DNA of 64,000 nucleotides from Haliclona indistincta (GCA_964017065.1 OZ024783.1:10320885-10384884), one strand, 5' to 3'. Shown: positions 45,324 to 57,412, counted from the first letter of the stretch. Numbers and translations are program-made. The notes: generated by a model not told the origin, from the letters alone.

Positions 45324-46211
45324 ATGAAGGTGACTGGACAGACGTACAGCTACTACTTCACAAGAGAGTATTTACCGCCATCCATCTTCTTTATCTTGTG
45401 CATAATAATAACGCTCCTTCTTATTCCAGTACAACTTTTATTCAAACGTAGCTCTATATTGAAACGTCATTTCAAGGCAGGCTTCTTAATAAAGCATGTT
45501 TTCAGTTCAATGCTGAATAAACAGAGAAACAGAAATGGGAAAACAGTTTATACTATATTGGACTATAAAGTTCCAAAGAGCTACAAGGTCATGATGCTGG
45601 CTATAGCGATTTCTCTGATAGGAGTTGCAGGAAAGTCGTTTTGGAGTGTCTTTTTATTTGGAAAATCCAACATTTGCAGCACTGATCCAAAATTGGCTTG
45701 TTTTCCTGCACAACCAAATCTGACAACTCCACGCTTGGACTGCTCTGACACAAGCTATTTGGAAGACAACAACATCACCTCCATCATCTGCTACAGATAT
45801 GGATACAATCTAAGTGGCGCAACTGGAGCTGCACTTGGTATAATAGTAATTGATGCTCTGTTTATTATTACCATAACTGTGATACTTCTTAAGCTTTCCA
45901 ACGGAAGCGAATGGACCAAATGTCGTGCAGTCCTCACTGTATCTTTTCAGATCACTATAGTAGCACTGATACCTGTTTACATAGCTGTTCTAGTGTATTT
46001 GTTTCCAACTGCAGGAAATCACACTATAGAAAATCAAATTTTTATTATCATACAAAATGCATTTGTACTTTATACAATACTATACAGCACAGTGCTCTTT
46101 CCATGGTGGTCCTTTAAAAAGATGAAAGGCAACGAAGAAGACGATAAGGATAATGATGAAGAGAGCAATGGAGAATATAGAAGAGTGACAGGAACATCAA
46201 TACCGATATGA
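45324..46211 (+). CDS. 5-TM four-cysteine-loop family protein
   Basis: 295 codons, ATG at ACAATGAAGG (MKVTGQTYSYYFTREYLPP). It is closest to the 29.0 kb member (shared YTILDYKVPK, ISLIGVAG, PAQPNLTTPRLDC). It has the full set of landmarks: STDPKLACFP, LDCSDTSYLEDNNITSIICYR, SGATGAALG before TM3, KCRAVLTVSFQ before TM4, FPWWSF after TM5, and an acidic tail (EEDDKDNDEESNG) ending VTGTSIPI. Intact and single-exon. Confidence 0.85.
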   Translation: MKVTGQTYSYYFTREYLPPSIFFILCIIITLLLIPVQLLFKRSSILKRHFKAGFLIKHVFSSMLNKQRNRNGKTVYTILDYKVPKSYKVMMLAIAISLIGVAGKSFWSVFLFGKSNICSTDPKLACFPAQPNLTTPRLDCSDTSYLEDNNITSIICYRYGYNLSGATGAALGIIVIDALFIITITVILLKLSNGSEWTKCRAVLTVSFQITIVALIPVYIAVLVYLFPTAGNHTIENQIFIIIQNAFVLYTILYSTVLFPWWSFKKMKGNEEDDKDNDEESNGEYRRVTGTSIPI

Positions 46212-47162
46212 GTCAGAGAAGATCCTTAAAGCTTTGCATGATACAGTGTACGTAGCTATAGATTTCTGACAATGATTCAAGTCATTTTAATGCTCTTATT
46301 TTGTGTTACAAAGATTGCTTGTAAGCTACAAACTGCTTTTTGATTATTCTTGCATATACATCCACTTTTTGAACATTTCGTCAATTACATTTCCAGCTCA
46401 TTTTGTGTACAATACTAGTAGTGAATTTGTTTATGTTACAAATCAATTTCATTATACAATTTTTAGTCATAACATCAGTACCCACGAGTGTATTCAAACA
46501 TTCATAAAGTTTACACTGCAGTTGCATTTGTTTGAAAACTAGTAATTTACAAACTCTTCTAATAAAACATCAACCATTGCAGGCTGTATAGCATCGTAGT
46601 GAGAGAGCTTGTTGGTCATGTTGAAACAGCAGACATGAGAGCAGACGAACAAGAAAATAGACTTGCAATCCCATAATATGTGAGTGGATTTGAGAAAAGG
46701 GGTCATTTCAATCACTCTTACAAATTTTGAACGCACACCTGTTTTAAAATGGCTGTTACTCAGTCAAACGTTACTTAAACTCAGTGAAACAATTTGTGTA
46801 CAGTATGTGATCATTCTGCGTGCTGTGTATCCAATTGTAGAGCCATGGTATTAAATTTAGCTAAATGGCAGCAAGTTGAGAACATGAGTTAGTACGAAAA
46901 TTGTAGGAGAAAAGTGACCCAAATCCGTTCACATAATTATTTGAACATAGTACTGTTGCATTATCCTGTGAAAGTAAACAAATGATGTATTTGTGTCCAC
47001 AACATTATTCACTTCAATTTTACCGAAAACACACCTCTAAAACATGTTTGATCAATAAATAAACAAACAGTAATATACAAGAATTTAGTTACATCAGAGC
47101 TGCATCAGAGCATACCACGTGACCTCCAGCCAATCGGATTGCTTGCTTGCAATGTGTAACCT
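46212..47162. other. Intergenic
   Basis: No gene or clear repeat was seen up to the palindromic element at 47171. Confidence 0.5.
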
Positions 47163-47170
47163 GCCAGTAC

Positions 47171-47725
47171 CAGGAGCGCATAATTAAGAGAGAGCGTGGT
47201 AAGAGAGTAGGAGCGGGACACTCCCACGCACTTGATTAAAAATTGCACTTCCACACATGATGGCCGTGTTTCTAAAGATAGAATTGTGATGGCCGACGGT
47301 ACGCGTACGTACAGTTTCGTTTTAGATGGAACTTGGCAGCTAGAGGCTAGTTGAGGTAAGCAAAAGCTCGTAGAAGCTTTTTACATCCACGATGACGCTC
47401 AGACGATCTCCACGTGCTCGTATATCCGCTGTAGAGAAACACCATTACGGCCCACCATCACGGATTCGACTCGTTTCTTGCTTAAACAGTATCTACTCAA
47501 GCCAGCAGACAAGCATGATCGTCCTGGGATAGTGGAAAGCTGCTTCTTACCTTCTAGAAGGCCTGTTCCATCCAATACGAAACTGTACGTACGCGTACCG
47601 TCGGCCATCACAAGTCTATCTTTAGAAACACGGCCATCATGTGTGGAAGTGCAATTTTTAATCAAGTGCGTGGGAGTGTCCCGCTCCTACTCTCTTACCA
47701 CGCTCTCTCTTAATTATGCGCTCCT
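47171..47725. mobile_element. MITE-like palindromic element with 8-bp target duplication
   Basis: The left arm (47171-47340 region) starts CAGGAGCGCATAATTAAGAG and is mirrored by 47575-47725, ending TTAATTATGCGCTCCT. GCCAGTAC lies on both sides (47163-47170, 47726-47733). The 8-bp duplication and CAG-type end suggest an hAT-like non-autonomous element. No transposase is present. Confidence 0.8.
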
Positions 47726-47733
47726 GCCAGTAC

Positions 47734-48671
47734 ATAATCACACTTTTGGTGCACTAAGTTCTTCATGCACACTTTGAGGTGTATTACACGATTCAAAGTA
47801 CTCGGGCATGCCAATAACAGTCTTGAATGCAGATAATGCAATGCATTGAGCTCATGCATTATCTCGTGTTTCAACCATTTTTATCATGCCCTCGTCACCG
47901 GCCCTCGTACTTTTATAACCACATAATGCACTGCCTTGTGTGATTAACTATTGCTTATGGTGATCTGGAGGCATTAAGCACACAGGAAGACCCCCCAATT
48001 TGTGTCAATGTTGAAGTGATGTAACAGTGTTGTGAAAGGAGTACAACGGACTTGTATATGCCTGTGTCTGTAAATGGCTATGCTTGCATGTAATTTGTGT
48101 GTTTGACAACAGTAGAGGTGCTGAGCAAAGCTACGGATGGTACAGAAGCATGAGATGCTTGACACTCATGCATGTGGTAAACTCACATTAAAAACAGTCA
48201 CACTACACTCAAGGTGTATCTCAAAACTCTGCGAAATCAGAAATTAAGTTTCCATGAATGATAGTACATTATGAAGCCATCACCATGACCGATCAATGTA
48301 CAATAGCTTAAAATCAAGAAATCTCCATTTCTTGGCTCTCCTACGTCACCATGCTGTAAATAGCTTCATTGCTATTATATTCATACCTTGATGGTGAAAC
48401 AAACTATTATGAGAAATAGTACTTTTCATCTCTGATATGATTTCAGATTCCATTCCAGTCATGTCACTGCATAGTTGATGTAGTTTTGCTCAAAACAAAG
48501 CCCACAGCTATCCTTAAAACACAGGATTATCAACAAGAATCAGCTAAGTTCATGCCCGCAGCATAAAAAGGAAAGTGAGCTATTACTCTATTACTGTGGA
48601 TGTTTGCATTGTGGAAGACAACAGTTATTGTTTATCAAGATCTACAAAAGACTTTTTTCTGACACTGCAAA
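47734..48671. other. Intergenic before a 5-TM gene
   Basis: Non-coding. No shared promoter block was recognised. Confidence 0.45.
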
Positions 48672-49544
48672 ATGGAAACAACAGGGCAGGTCTACAGCTA
48701 CTACTTCACAAGAGAATACTGTCCACAAATTGTTCTTTTGATTCTGTGGGCACTAGCGCTACTACTTATTCCAGTACAACTGATGCTCAATCGAAGCCAC
48801 AAAGTACAGCGCCATTGTATCACACAATTCTTGATTGAGAATGTCTTTAGCATTATGTTGAACAAACGCATTGATAGAGATGGTAAAGAGGTCTGCACCA
48901 TATTGAACTACAGAGTTCCAGATAGATACAAGGTCCTGATGTTGGCTATGGTGCTCACTCTCATGGGAGTTGCGTGGGTGCTGTTCTGGGATATTTTTCT
49001 CTTCCAAGAAACACACTATTGTAGCACTGATCCAGACCTGGCTTGCTTTCCTGCATATCCTAACATGACCACTCCACGCTTGGACTGCTCTGATACAAGC
49101 TTTTTAGAAGTCAACAACATCACTTCCGTCATCTGCTACAGGTTTGTGTACAGATTAGGCCTTGCTACAGGAGCTGCATTTGGTGTGGTAACCACTATTA
49201 CTATGATTATTGCTACTATCATCTCGCTCCTTCTCAAAGTTTCCAACGGAAGTGGATGGAACAAGCATCGTGCAGTGCTCACTATAGCTGTACAGATCAT
49301 TACTGTAGCGATAGCAGTGAGTGCAGCCATAGCAATATATGTGGTTGACAGGAGCACGTCCTCTGTTGAAATACAAGCAATCGGAATCGTGAGAGACTCG
49401 TCAGTCACGTATACAGTGATATACAGTACTGTGCTGTTTCCATGGTGGTCCTTCAAGAAAATGAAAGATGAAAACAAAGAGGATAATTATTACATCGAAG
49501 AACAAGATAAAACTAGAAGAATAGGAATCTTAGCAACATTATGA
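48672..49544 (+). CDS. 5-TM four-cysteine-loop family protein, altered tail
   Basis: 290 codons from METTGQVYSYYFTREY. Core landmarks are conserved: HYCSTDPDLACFP, LDCSDTSFLEVNNITSVICYR, GLATGAAFG, KHRAVLTIAVQ, FPWWSFKKMK. The C-terminus differs: the acidic tail is shorter and ends RRIGILATL instead of GTSIPI, from a change near the end of the gene. Intact single exon. Confidence 0.8.
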   Translation: METTGQVYSYYFTREYCPQIVLLILWALALLLIPVQLMLNRSHKVQRHCITQFLIENVFSIMLNKRIDRDGKEVCTILNYRVPDRYKVLMLAMVLTLMGVAWVLFWDIFLFQETHYCSTDPDLACFPAYPNMTTPRLDCSDTSFLEVNNITSVICYRFVYRLGLATGAAFGVVTTITMIIATIISLLLKVSNGSGWNKHRAVLTIAVQIITVAIAVSAAIAIYVVDRSTSSVEIQAIGIVRDSSVTYTVIYSTVLFPWWSFKKMKDENKEDNYYIEEQDKTRRIGILATL

Positions 49545-50625
49545 ATCAGACATTGACTACTAGTATTGCTGCTTTAGAGACAAGTTTAGAGACCCAGTAC
49601 CCTTCTTAGCTGTAAATATACCTTCTATGCAAATTAAACAGAATGACATAGATTTGACTATGAAACCACTTGTTGATTGGTATAATGCTTCAATAAAAGA
49701 GACTGGAGAGATCTATGATAGCAAGACTAATAGCAAGACTAAAGATGAGGGAAATAAGATATTTTCACTTTAAAGCCAGTTACATGTACAGACATGTTAA
49801 GCTTAGAGCTAAACCATGCTAGGAATTGTCACAACTATATAAACAACTAAGCTAATCCATATCTACAACTAGTGCTGCGGTTATCCATAATTATTGTCAT
49901 TATTAATCTTAGCTACTGATGCGCTGCTTTAACGCCTTCACATTAGCATATTATTATCATGATTACTTCTGGCGTCAATCACACCTACCATGTGTCATGA
50001 TTGCTCATTATAGCTAAAGAGAATTGGTCAAATAAGTGCTGCATCTGCGTGCAACCGCTCACCAAAAAGTAGCACATGCCACACCAAGCATATTTTTTAA
50101 ACAACACACCTACTTTTGTTTCAATGCACAACTTGGATCAATCCAAATCGAAACCAACTCTAGAAATTGATAGGATTCGGTATGCATTCACAGCCATTCA
50201 GGTGTGAACACACTCAAACTGGAATACAATGCACATTTATTGTACCATAGCAGTCTCAAAAGATTGATTAAAGGGACCGCCAGGGTAATATATTGGTGAA
50301 TACTCGACTCCACACAGTAAACAGTATTGACTGTGGGAGTAACTTTGGTTCGCCCGTACCGAAGGTAGGGCAGGTTTAAGTATGTTAGTCACCTATAATA
50401 CAGTGGTATGGTACTATACCATCATTCACAAGAACTACATACACTGTGGTAAAAAGAAAGGTTAGCTGCATTAAGTATGAATACAACTCACTGTTTTCAG
50501 TGAAACGTCACCAATAAACAATTTTCTTTTAAAAGGGGTGGAATAACCACACCCTTTTAGTTGAAGCTGGTAGAATTATTGAACAGTCTTTGTGGATTGC
50601 AAGAAAAGCCTCACAATACAAGACA
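49545..50625. other. Intergenic
   Basis: AT-rich. No gene recognised. Confidence 0.45.
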
Positions 50626-50920
50626 ATGGAGGCATCTGTACATGGGCGGCTACTACACTAATTGGCAGATTGTCATATCGTGAGCAGTATTTGTCTATTC
50701 CCTATAAGTTTTCTGGTTCTAATTGTTGAAATACTTGCATGATGCTGCAAATGTCTAAAACAACCTATTCAACTCACAAAACAATGTATTCAAGGATTCT
50801 TTGAAGGGCTGGCAGAGAAAGCTTTTAGTTTTTGTCTAAAGAAGCATACAGACAATGAAGGAAAGAAGTCGCATAGAATAATGAACTAAGAAATTCCAGA
50901 TAATTAATTATATAAACAAT
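50626..50920 (+). pseudogene. 5-TM family relic
   Basis: It begins AGACAATGGAGGCATCTGTA like an intact start but stops after a few codons. About 190 nt later a basic segment reads LKKHTDNEGKKSHRIMN, followed by a TAA where family members have YKVP. It is heavily decayed; TM2 and everything beyond are not recognisable. Confidence 0.55.
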
Positions 50921-51583
50921 GTATTAGCCTTCAAAACTTTCCTACTAGCAGTGTAATGCTACCTCCCTAAATTAACTGCTTTCGATAGTTGTGGTTAATT
51001 TTAATAGAGAGATAGGATTACACTGCTATTGTAACATTCTTTTTATTTTTACTTACTTTTCACAATCTTGTTTCCACACTTTTCGATACATATTCCAACC
51101 CTAAATCTCTTTCATTTTGTTAAAATTTTTATTACTTGAAATTCCATTTTTTGTTGCATATTTTTGTAATAAAACTGTTAAGATAGCGCGTTATAGCGAG
51201 TGGGTACACCACAAGGCAACACAGCTGATTGAAATATGATTATAGCACGAGGCAGACAGAATGACGTGATACAAAAATACCAAGACATAATTTAATAAGT
51301 CAGTAACATTCAAGAAGTCAATAAGTGAAATGCAAACAATTATTTCAACAAAAACATCAAGTACAGGTATGTCACAGTGGATACTATAGTACAGGTAGAG
51401 GTTTTGTTAACACATGATCATTGATGCTGGCACTTCGTACTATAGTTTTTGATTCTACTAAACAAGACATACAGCTAAAGAGCAGGACAAACAAACATGT
51501 ACCAGAAGTCTGTATGTATCACTTTTGGTAAACTTTGTGCATTTTCTTGGACTCATATCGGTATTGTTGTTCCTCTTACTCTT
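50921..51583. other. Intergenic; 3' flank of the minus-strand 5-TM gene
   Basis: 51175-51400 is the reverse complement of the 3' flank of the gene at 25.4 kb. No gene was found. Confidence 0.55.
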
Positions 51584-52438
51584 CTATACTTTTCCATTGC
51601 TCTCCTCCTTATCATTCTCCTTGTTGTCATCTTTGTAGTTTGTTTTTCTAAAAGACCACCAAGGAAAGAGCACAGTACTATACAATATTGTATAGTAAAA
51701 AGATCCATTTGCCATGACTAAAAGGATTCGTTTTTCAAGAGTAGAGGTTATTGGTGTTGGAAGAAAACGTATTGAAACTGTTATGACTAGTGTTATCACT
51801 ACTATAGTGATCTGTATAGCTATAGTGAGCACTGCACGACGCTTGCTGCTTTCACTTCCACTGGAAACTTTAAGAAGGAGCAAAGTGATGACTACAATAA
51901 ACAAAGCATTCATTGCTATTGTACCAAGTGCACCTCCAGTGGCTTGGCCTAGTTTGTACACAAGCCTGTAGCAGATGACAGAGGTGATGTTGTTGTCTTC
52001 CAAAAAGTGCATGTTAGAGCAGTCCAATCGTGGAGTGCTTATATTAGGATATGCTGGAAAGCAAGCTAGGTCTGGATCAGTGCTGCAAATGTATGAATCT
52101 TCAAATAGATAAATATCCCAAAATATCACTCCTCCAGTTCCTGTCATAGAAAACATCATAGCCAACATCATGACTTTGTACCTCTCTGGAACTTTGTAGT
52201 TCAATATAGTGCAGATTTGTTTACCAGACTTATCAATGTACTTATTCAACAAAGTACTGAAAACTTGCTTTATCAATAATTGAGTCTTGAAATACCTTTT
52301 AAGTCTTGGACATCGATTGAGCAGAAGTTGTACTGGAATAAGAAGGAGCGATAATGTCGTGCACAAAATCCAAAATATCATTGGCGGCAAGTATTCTAGT
52401 ATAAAGTAGTAGCTGTAGGTCTGTCCTGTTGCCTCCAT
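51584..52438 (-). CDS. 5-TM four-cysteine-loop family protein (only minus-strand member)
   Basis: 284 codons from the ATG that aligns with MEATGQTYSYYF. All membrane and loop landmarks are present: STDPDLACFP, LDCSNMHFLEDNNITSVICYR, GQATGGALG, KRRAVLTIAIQ, FPWWSF. One extra A near 51586 (GGAAAAGTATAG in place of GGAGAGTATAG) shifts the frame and ends the protein at NGKV. The RRVRGTSIPI codons are lost, although they still follow in the DNA. The gene and at least 150 nt upstream and 400 nt downstream are an inverted copy of the 25.4 kb locus. Confidence 0.8.
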   Translation of the reverse strand: MEATGQTYSYYFILEYLPPMIFWILCTTLSLLLIPVQLLLNRCPRLKRYFKTQLLIKQVFSTLLNKYIDKSGKQICTILNYKVPERYKVMMLAMMFSMTGTGGVIFWDIYLFEDSYICSTDPDLACFPAYPNISTPRLDCSNMHFLEDNNITSVICYRLVYKLGQATGGALGTIAMNALFIVVITLLLLKVSSGSESSKRRAVLTIAIQITIVVITLVITVSIRFLPTPITSTLEKRILLVMANGSFYYTILYSTVLFPWWSFRKTNYKDDNKENDKEESNGKV

Positions 52439-53457
52439 TGTCGTTTGCGAAAAATTCGTTTTTCTCAGTGCGGTATGGCAGTTTTGTGACAACTTTATTG
52501 TTGATTTGACCTCTTCCTATACACGCCATCCTGTAGTTTCTTTGTTGATTTTATAGTGACATAAGTCACTTTCAGCACAAAGAATAAACAGTTGATGTTA
52601 AACATGTTGCATAACATTATGACATAGTTACTGCATAAACTATGAAATAGGCAACTCACGTGCATACTCAGTGTACAATAGAGGGCAATATGTGAGTGAC
52701 ATCAAAGTCACCGTTTAATTTTTGTACTTTCACGAGTGTGAAGTTAAATTTTCAATAAGACAGCACACATGAGTTATCTGAGCATTACCTGAGGAATATT
52801 TTAGCACTTTGGGATAAAGTTATGGTGTCGGAAGTATGTATGACGCCAAATGGCTTTTGTAGTGATGTGAACACAACTGAACACATTTATTAATAATCAT
52901 TATTATCACAATAATTTATCCAATCATTATTATCATGTATAATTAGAAAAAATATATATTCCCCCAATCATTATTATCATGTATAATTAGAAAAAATACA
53001 TATTCTCCTCATGGTACATGGTCAACTGAGCTAGTCGTATTCAGACGGTTATCCAAGTGCATCGTAGTTACAACAGCTTTAATAGGGCTTAGAGGGTTAA
53101 AGAGTAGAACCTTTTAATAGTGTTAAAAACAACAGTACTCATTCTTGAGTTACTCAATAATGATTCCAGACAGACCTAAGAGTGCAGAGACAGGATAATA
53201 CCTTTGAAGTAGTTCACTCTAGCAGGATATGGCGACATGAGTAGTGGTCTATGCAAACAATGATAGAGTACGTAGTAACAACTAACCAAGATAGATAACT
53301 GAGGGAACAACAATACAGGGAACAATACAGTCTTAGGTCACGGGTGCATTTATCTGAGCTCAATATTAGTAAGCGATAGCAAGTGATTCCATTTCAAGCT
53401 GATCTGTTCTACTACCAGAAGGTTCAGTCACTACTGCTATTACCCTATCATCAATAG
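52439..53457. other. Intergenic
   Basis: The first ~320 nt are the upstream flank shared with 21.5-21.7/25.3 kb. A tandem duplication of about 57 bp (CAATCATTATTATCATGTAT twice) lies at about 52920-53005. No gene. Confidence 0.5.
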
Positions 53458-54328
53458 ATGACGATGGAATCCTACCAATACTATTTCTATTGGAATGAGT
53501 TGTCACAAGTTTTAGTCCTTATGCCATGGGGACTGATAAGCTTCGGCATTTTAGTACTAGTTAGTACTTTATTATTGCCGAAACTGCCTCCCAAAAGGAA
53601 TCAAAAGACATATTGACTATATCACCCAATGGTTTAAACCTATTTTAGAACATGTGTTTAGTATCATGTTGAAAAGCTACATTGACCATAACGGGAGGAA
53701 AACTTACCGTATACTAAATTACAAAGTCCCAATTTTTTACATATTGATGTTGTCTGTTACACTGTTTAATCTGATTGGATTTGCACTGGTACAATTCTGG
53801 GAAGACTTTTTATTCGAAGAATCACTCATCTGCAGCACTGATCCTAACTTGGGTTGCTTTCCTTTGAATCCTAATTTGATCACTCCACGCTTGGACTGCT
53901 CTAACACAAGCTATTTGGAAGACAACAGCATCACCTCCATCGTCTGCTACAGGTTTGCGTACAAACTAGGAACAGCCACTGGATCCGCGTTGGGTATAAT
54001 GACAACCACTGCTCTGATCATAAGCATCATCACTATAACCTTACCTAAAGGAAATAGCGAACTTGAAACAACACTAAAATGAAAATTGTGTACTGTAATT
54101 ATACAGCTCAGTTTAACAGTGGTATTATTCACTGCTACTATTTTTCTGTCTATCTTGCAAAGTGATGCAAACTCAAGTGGAACAAAGGGATATATTATAT
54201 GGATGAAAAACATTTATATACTTTATACAATGATAGTATACAATAACCCTCTTTTTTCGTGGTACCTTTTTAAGAAAGAAAAAAAGGACAATGATGAACG
54301 TGAGCCATTAATAGTGAGAACAATATAA
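53458..54328 (+). pseudogene. 5-TM family pseudogene (two frameshifts)
   Basis: Start MTMESYQYYFYWNE, then TM1. A frame change near 53597 (CCCAAAAGG) is needed to continue into RHIDYITQWF, HVFSIMLKS, NYKVPIFYI, TM2, STDPNLGCFP, LDCSNTSYLEDNSITSIVCYR and TM3. A second shift near 54080 is needed to reach TM4-TM5 (YTMIVYNNPLFSWYLF) and the end EPLIVRTI. The loop cysteines are retained. It is most like the 57.4 kb member. Confidence 0.75.
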
Positions 54329-54399
54329 CAAGAACAATGTATGTGTAACTCATAACGGTTGATTATTGTATTGACTCTAATTAGTAGAATGTGTGAAAA

Positions 54400-55891
54400 G
54401 GGTAATTCCATATGAAATCAACCACACTTTGAAAGTTCAAGTTACAGAATTGCACGAAACTTGGTACACATGTTGAATAGAGTAAGGTTATTACTTTCCT
54501 GAAATAAAAGTGATCTATGATGAATGGCTTCTGAGATATAGCCAATTAACTATCGGACATTTTAACGAAAATGCCTTCGCTAGCTGTTACTCATGTCATT
54601 GTAACTTTTTATCAGAACATTTCTACATCATGAGGCTAGTACCATCTTATAGCTCATGAAACTGGCTTTCACATGAAATGTTGTAAGGCTTCATTTTCAA
54701 AATTTATTTATTAATTAACAGGTTGTTAAACTTTGACCTATGATTTCTCAAAAAACGCGTCCTGAATTTTTTTGTTGTGAATGTATAATCATGCCACACT
54801 ATTGGTCTATCATTTGCCAGAGTTTAGTTTTGGAACCAACACGGGCTACAGAAATATTTCTAACGAGCTATGAATAATCGGCTAATAAGAACCAATATCA
54901 TGGTAAAAACAAACATACGAGTGTACAATTTGTAATAAAAATTGATCATTGCCCTGCACATACAGTAATGTTGAGTGTTGCTATCCATGTGACATTTTAA
55001 ATATTGGTTTATAGCTTAAATCTCAAAAATATAATATCTAGTCTATATTGAAAGAAGTGCATACACTATCTGTGCACTATAGTTATTTTCTTGTCACTAG
55101 TTACTGCTATGGCCATGGGTGTGCCAACAATAAGCATTAAAAATATGTTTAGTAAAAATAACCATGAATTTGAGTGAGTGCAAACAGTGCAAATGAGCCT
55201 GAGCAAGCACATTTTGTGAACCTGTCTGACCAGTACAATCATCTAACAGGAGGCTTGAAAATCACACTAGAGTTCAATACAGCCCTGTAGTTAATCAATT
55301 CATGGGTCTCCAAAACAATGAGAAGTTAATAACAATACATCATCAAGTAAGCATTGAAAGGGTTAATTTTCTACAGATTTTTCATATAGATTTAAAATTA
55401 ATGTTACTAAACATCTAATAATAAGCTTTAGTAGTATTATAGTCACAAATGAACTGTTTTGTTACAATTGTACACTCGTATGTTTACACTCGTATGGCAT
55501 GATTATACATTCACAACAAAAAAATTCAGGACGCGCTTTTTGAGAAATCGTAGGTCAAAGTTTAACAACCTGTTAATTAATTAATAAATTTTGAAAATGA
55601 AGCCTTACAACATTTCATGTGAAAGCCAGTTTCATGAGCTATAAGATGGTACTAGCCTCATGATGTAGAAATGTTCTCATAAAAAGTTACAATGACATGA
55701 GTAACAGCTAGCGAAGGCATTTTCGTTAAAATGTCCGATAGTTAATTGGCTATATCTCAGAAGCCATTCATCATAGATCACTTTTATTTCAGGAAAGTAA
55801 TAACCTTACTCTACCCAACATGTGTACCAAGTTTCGTGCAATTCTGTAACTTGAACTTTCAAGGTGTGGTTGATTTCATATGGAATGACCC
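54400..55891. mobile_element. Foldback element with ~395-bp inverted arms
   Basis: The left arm starts GGGTAATTCCATATGAAATC and the right arm, read inward, starts GGGTCATTCCATATGAAATC. The arms are nearly identical to about 54794/55497. The interior (~700 nt) has no recognised gene. AAAA flanks both ends but is too simple to be a reliable target duplication. Confidence 0.7.
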
Positions 55892-56423
55892 AAAAATGAA
55901 AAGTAATTATTTTTGATGAGCCACCATACTGTGAACTAGAGTGAACTACATTACATATGTACAGTAGTGTAGTGATGAGGCTATGTACTAGATGGATTGT
56001 TGTACATAATTATAGTTAAATATAAGGCAATGTAAAAATTACCCAAGAATGGGTTTGACCACATGCACGACATCACTAAAAACAAGCACAGATTCGAGTA
56101 AGGGATGGTGACTATTCCAGGGTTACTACACTGCCACTGGAAGTTTATAACAACAGCTTAATAAATTCCTATGTCGGCTGGAGCTGTCGTACCCTACAGA
56201 ATATTATTGCGAGATTGCAAGCAGGAAACGTATTACACGCAAATTTCATGCACAAACATGATTATTGTTCTTGAATATGCCTGACTAACGGTGCATGTTT
56301 CGTACATGAGTAAAGTATTTTTGTCATTATACTGTAAATGCCAGTTGTAGAATCAGAATGACCTTCAGAATGGTACAAGCATGCTATGTCACATATCAAG
56401 TACAATCAGTAGTACACATCGGC
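55892..56423. other. Intergenic
   Basis: No gene or repeat recognised. Confidence 0.45.
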
Positions 56424-56427
56424 TTAA

Positions 56428-57143
56428 GGTGACGGGTAACAGTTCGCCTAATTAATATTCACAAAAATGTTTTTATGCACTGTGCAAAATATGAACACGC
56501 TAGAGCGCTGTGAAGGCCATCAATGAAGACGCTAAACACTGTTCTTTCTCTCTTGAGCTATATTCAACGCTGGGTACTACGCAACTCGGCGACAGCAGGC
56601 ACAATTGGAGAGATAGTAAACTGCAAAACGGCGCGCCACTTTTCGCGCGCGCTGTAACAGTGTCGCTACAGAGTCCATCGTCTACTGATGGGTTTGCATC
56701 CTCCGGATGGCAGTAGACTATTAACTTGGCTGAGAGTTTGTTTGTTTGTAAGTTATGGGTCGAAATGTCGTGAAAAGGCTGTAAAATGGCGAGCGTTTCA
56801 AGACTATTTTGCGTTTTACTCTGAGCCAGTCGCCCAGACGTCCAAGTTAATAGTCTACTGCCCTCCGGAGGATGCTAACCCATCAGTAGACGACGGACTC
56901 TGTAGCGACACTGTTACAGCGCGCGCGAAAAGTGGCGCGCCGTTTTGCAGTTTACTATCTCTCCAATTGTGCCTGCTGTCGCCGAGTTGCGTAGTACCCA
57001 GCATTGAATATAGCTCAAGAGAGAAAGAACAGTGTTTAGCGTCTTCATTGATGGCCTTCACAGCGCTCTAGCGTGTTCATATTTTGCACAGTGCATAAAA
57101 ACATTTTTGTGAATATTAATTAGGCGAACTGTTACCCGTCACC
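56428..57143. mobile_element. TTAA-flanked palindromic element
   Basis: Arms of about 305 bp (56428-56732 and 56840-57143) are near-identical reverse complements beginning GGTGACGGGTAACAGTTCGC. TTAA lies immediately outside both ends (56424-56427, 57144-57147). The arms include a GC-rich GCGCGCC/GCGCGCGC stretch. The TTAA target and palindromic form fit non-autonomous piggyBac- or Kolobok-type elements. Open frames within it are repeat shadows. Confidence 0.85.
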
Positions 57144-57412
57144 TTAATGTGTACAATAAACTACAAGAATAATAACTTGAGCTTTATACTAACATAACTG
57201 TTGCAATGAATTCACTTAGTATAATTAATTACCATTGTACCAATCTAACTATGAATATAGTTTACTTGATCTTAAAGGGGTGGAACAAGACTTTGTTAAG
57301 CTTCGGCAGCCAAGACCGAACTGTAGCTGACAGTAAAGTGTTTACGGAGTCGAAACTTAGGATAGAACAAAATTTGCCTTCAAACAGGATGTCTACCCTC
57401 CAAGAAAGTACA

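Noticed and set aside
47399..47777. Paired frames in the 47.2-47.7 kb palindrome
   Set aside because: Products of the inverted repeat, without motifs.
49560..49780. Possible exon after the 48.7 kb gene
   Set aside because: No family motif and early stops in all frames.
56510..57071. Frames in the TTAA palindrome (ASSGWQ / ASSGGQ ends)
   Set aside because: Mirror-image translations of the two arms; not genes.
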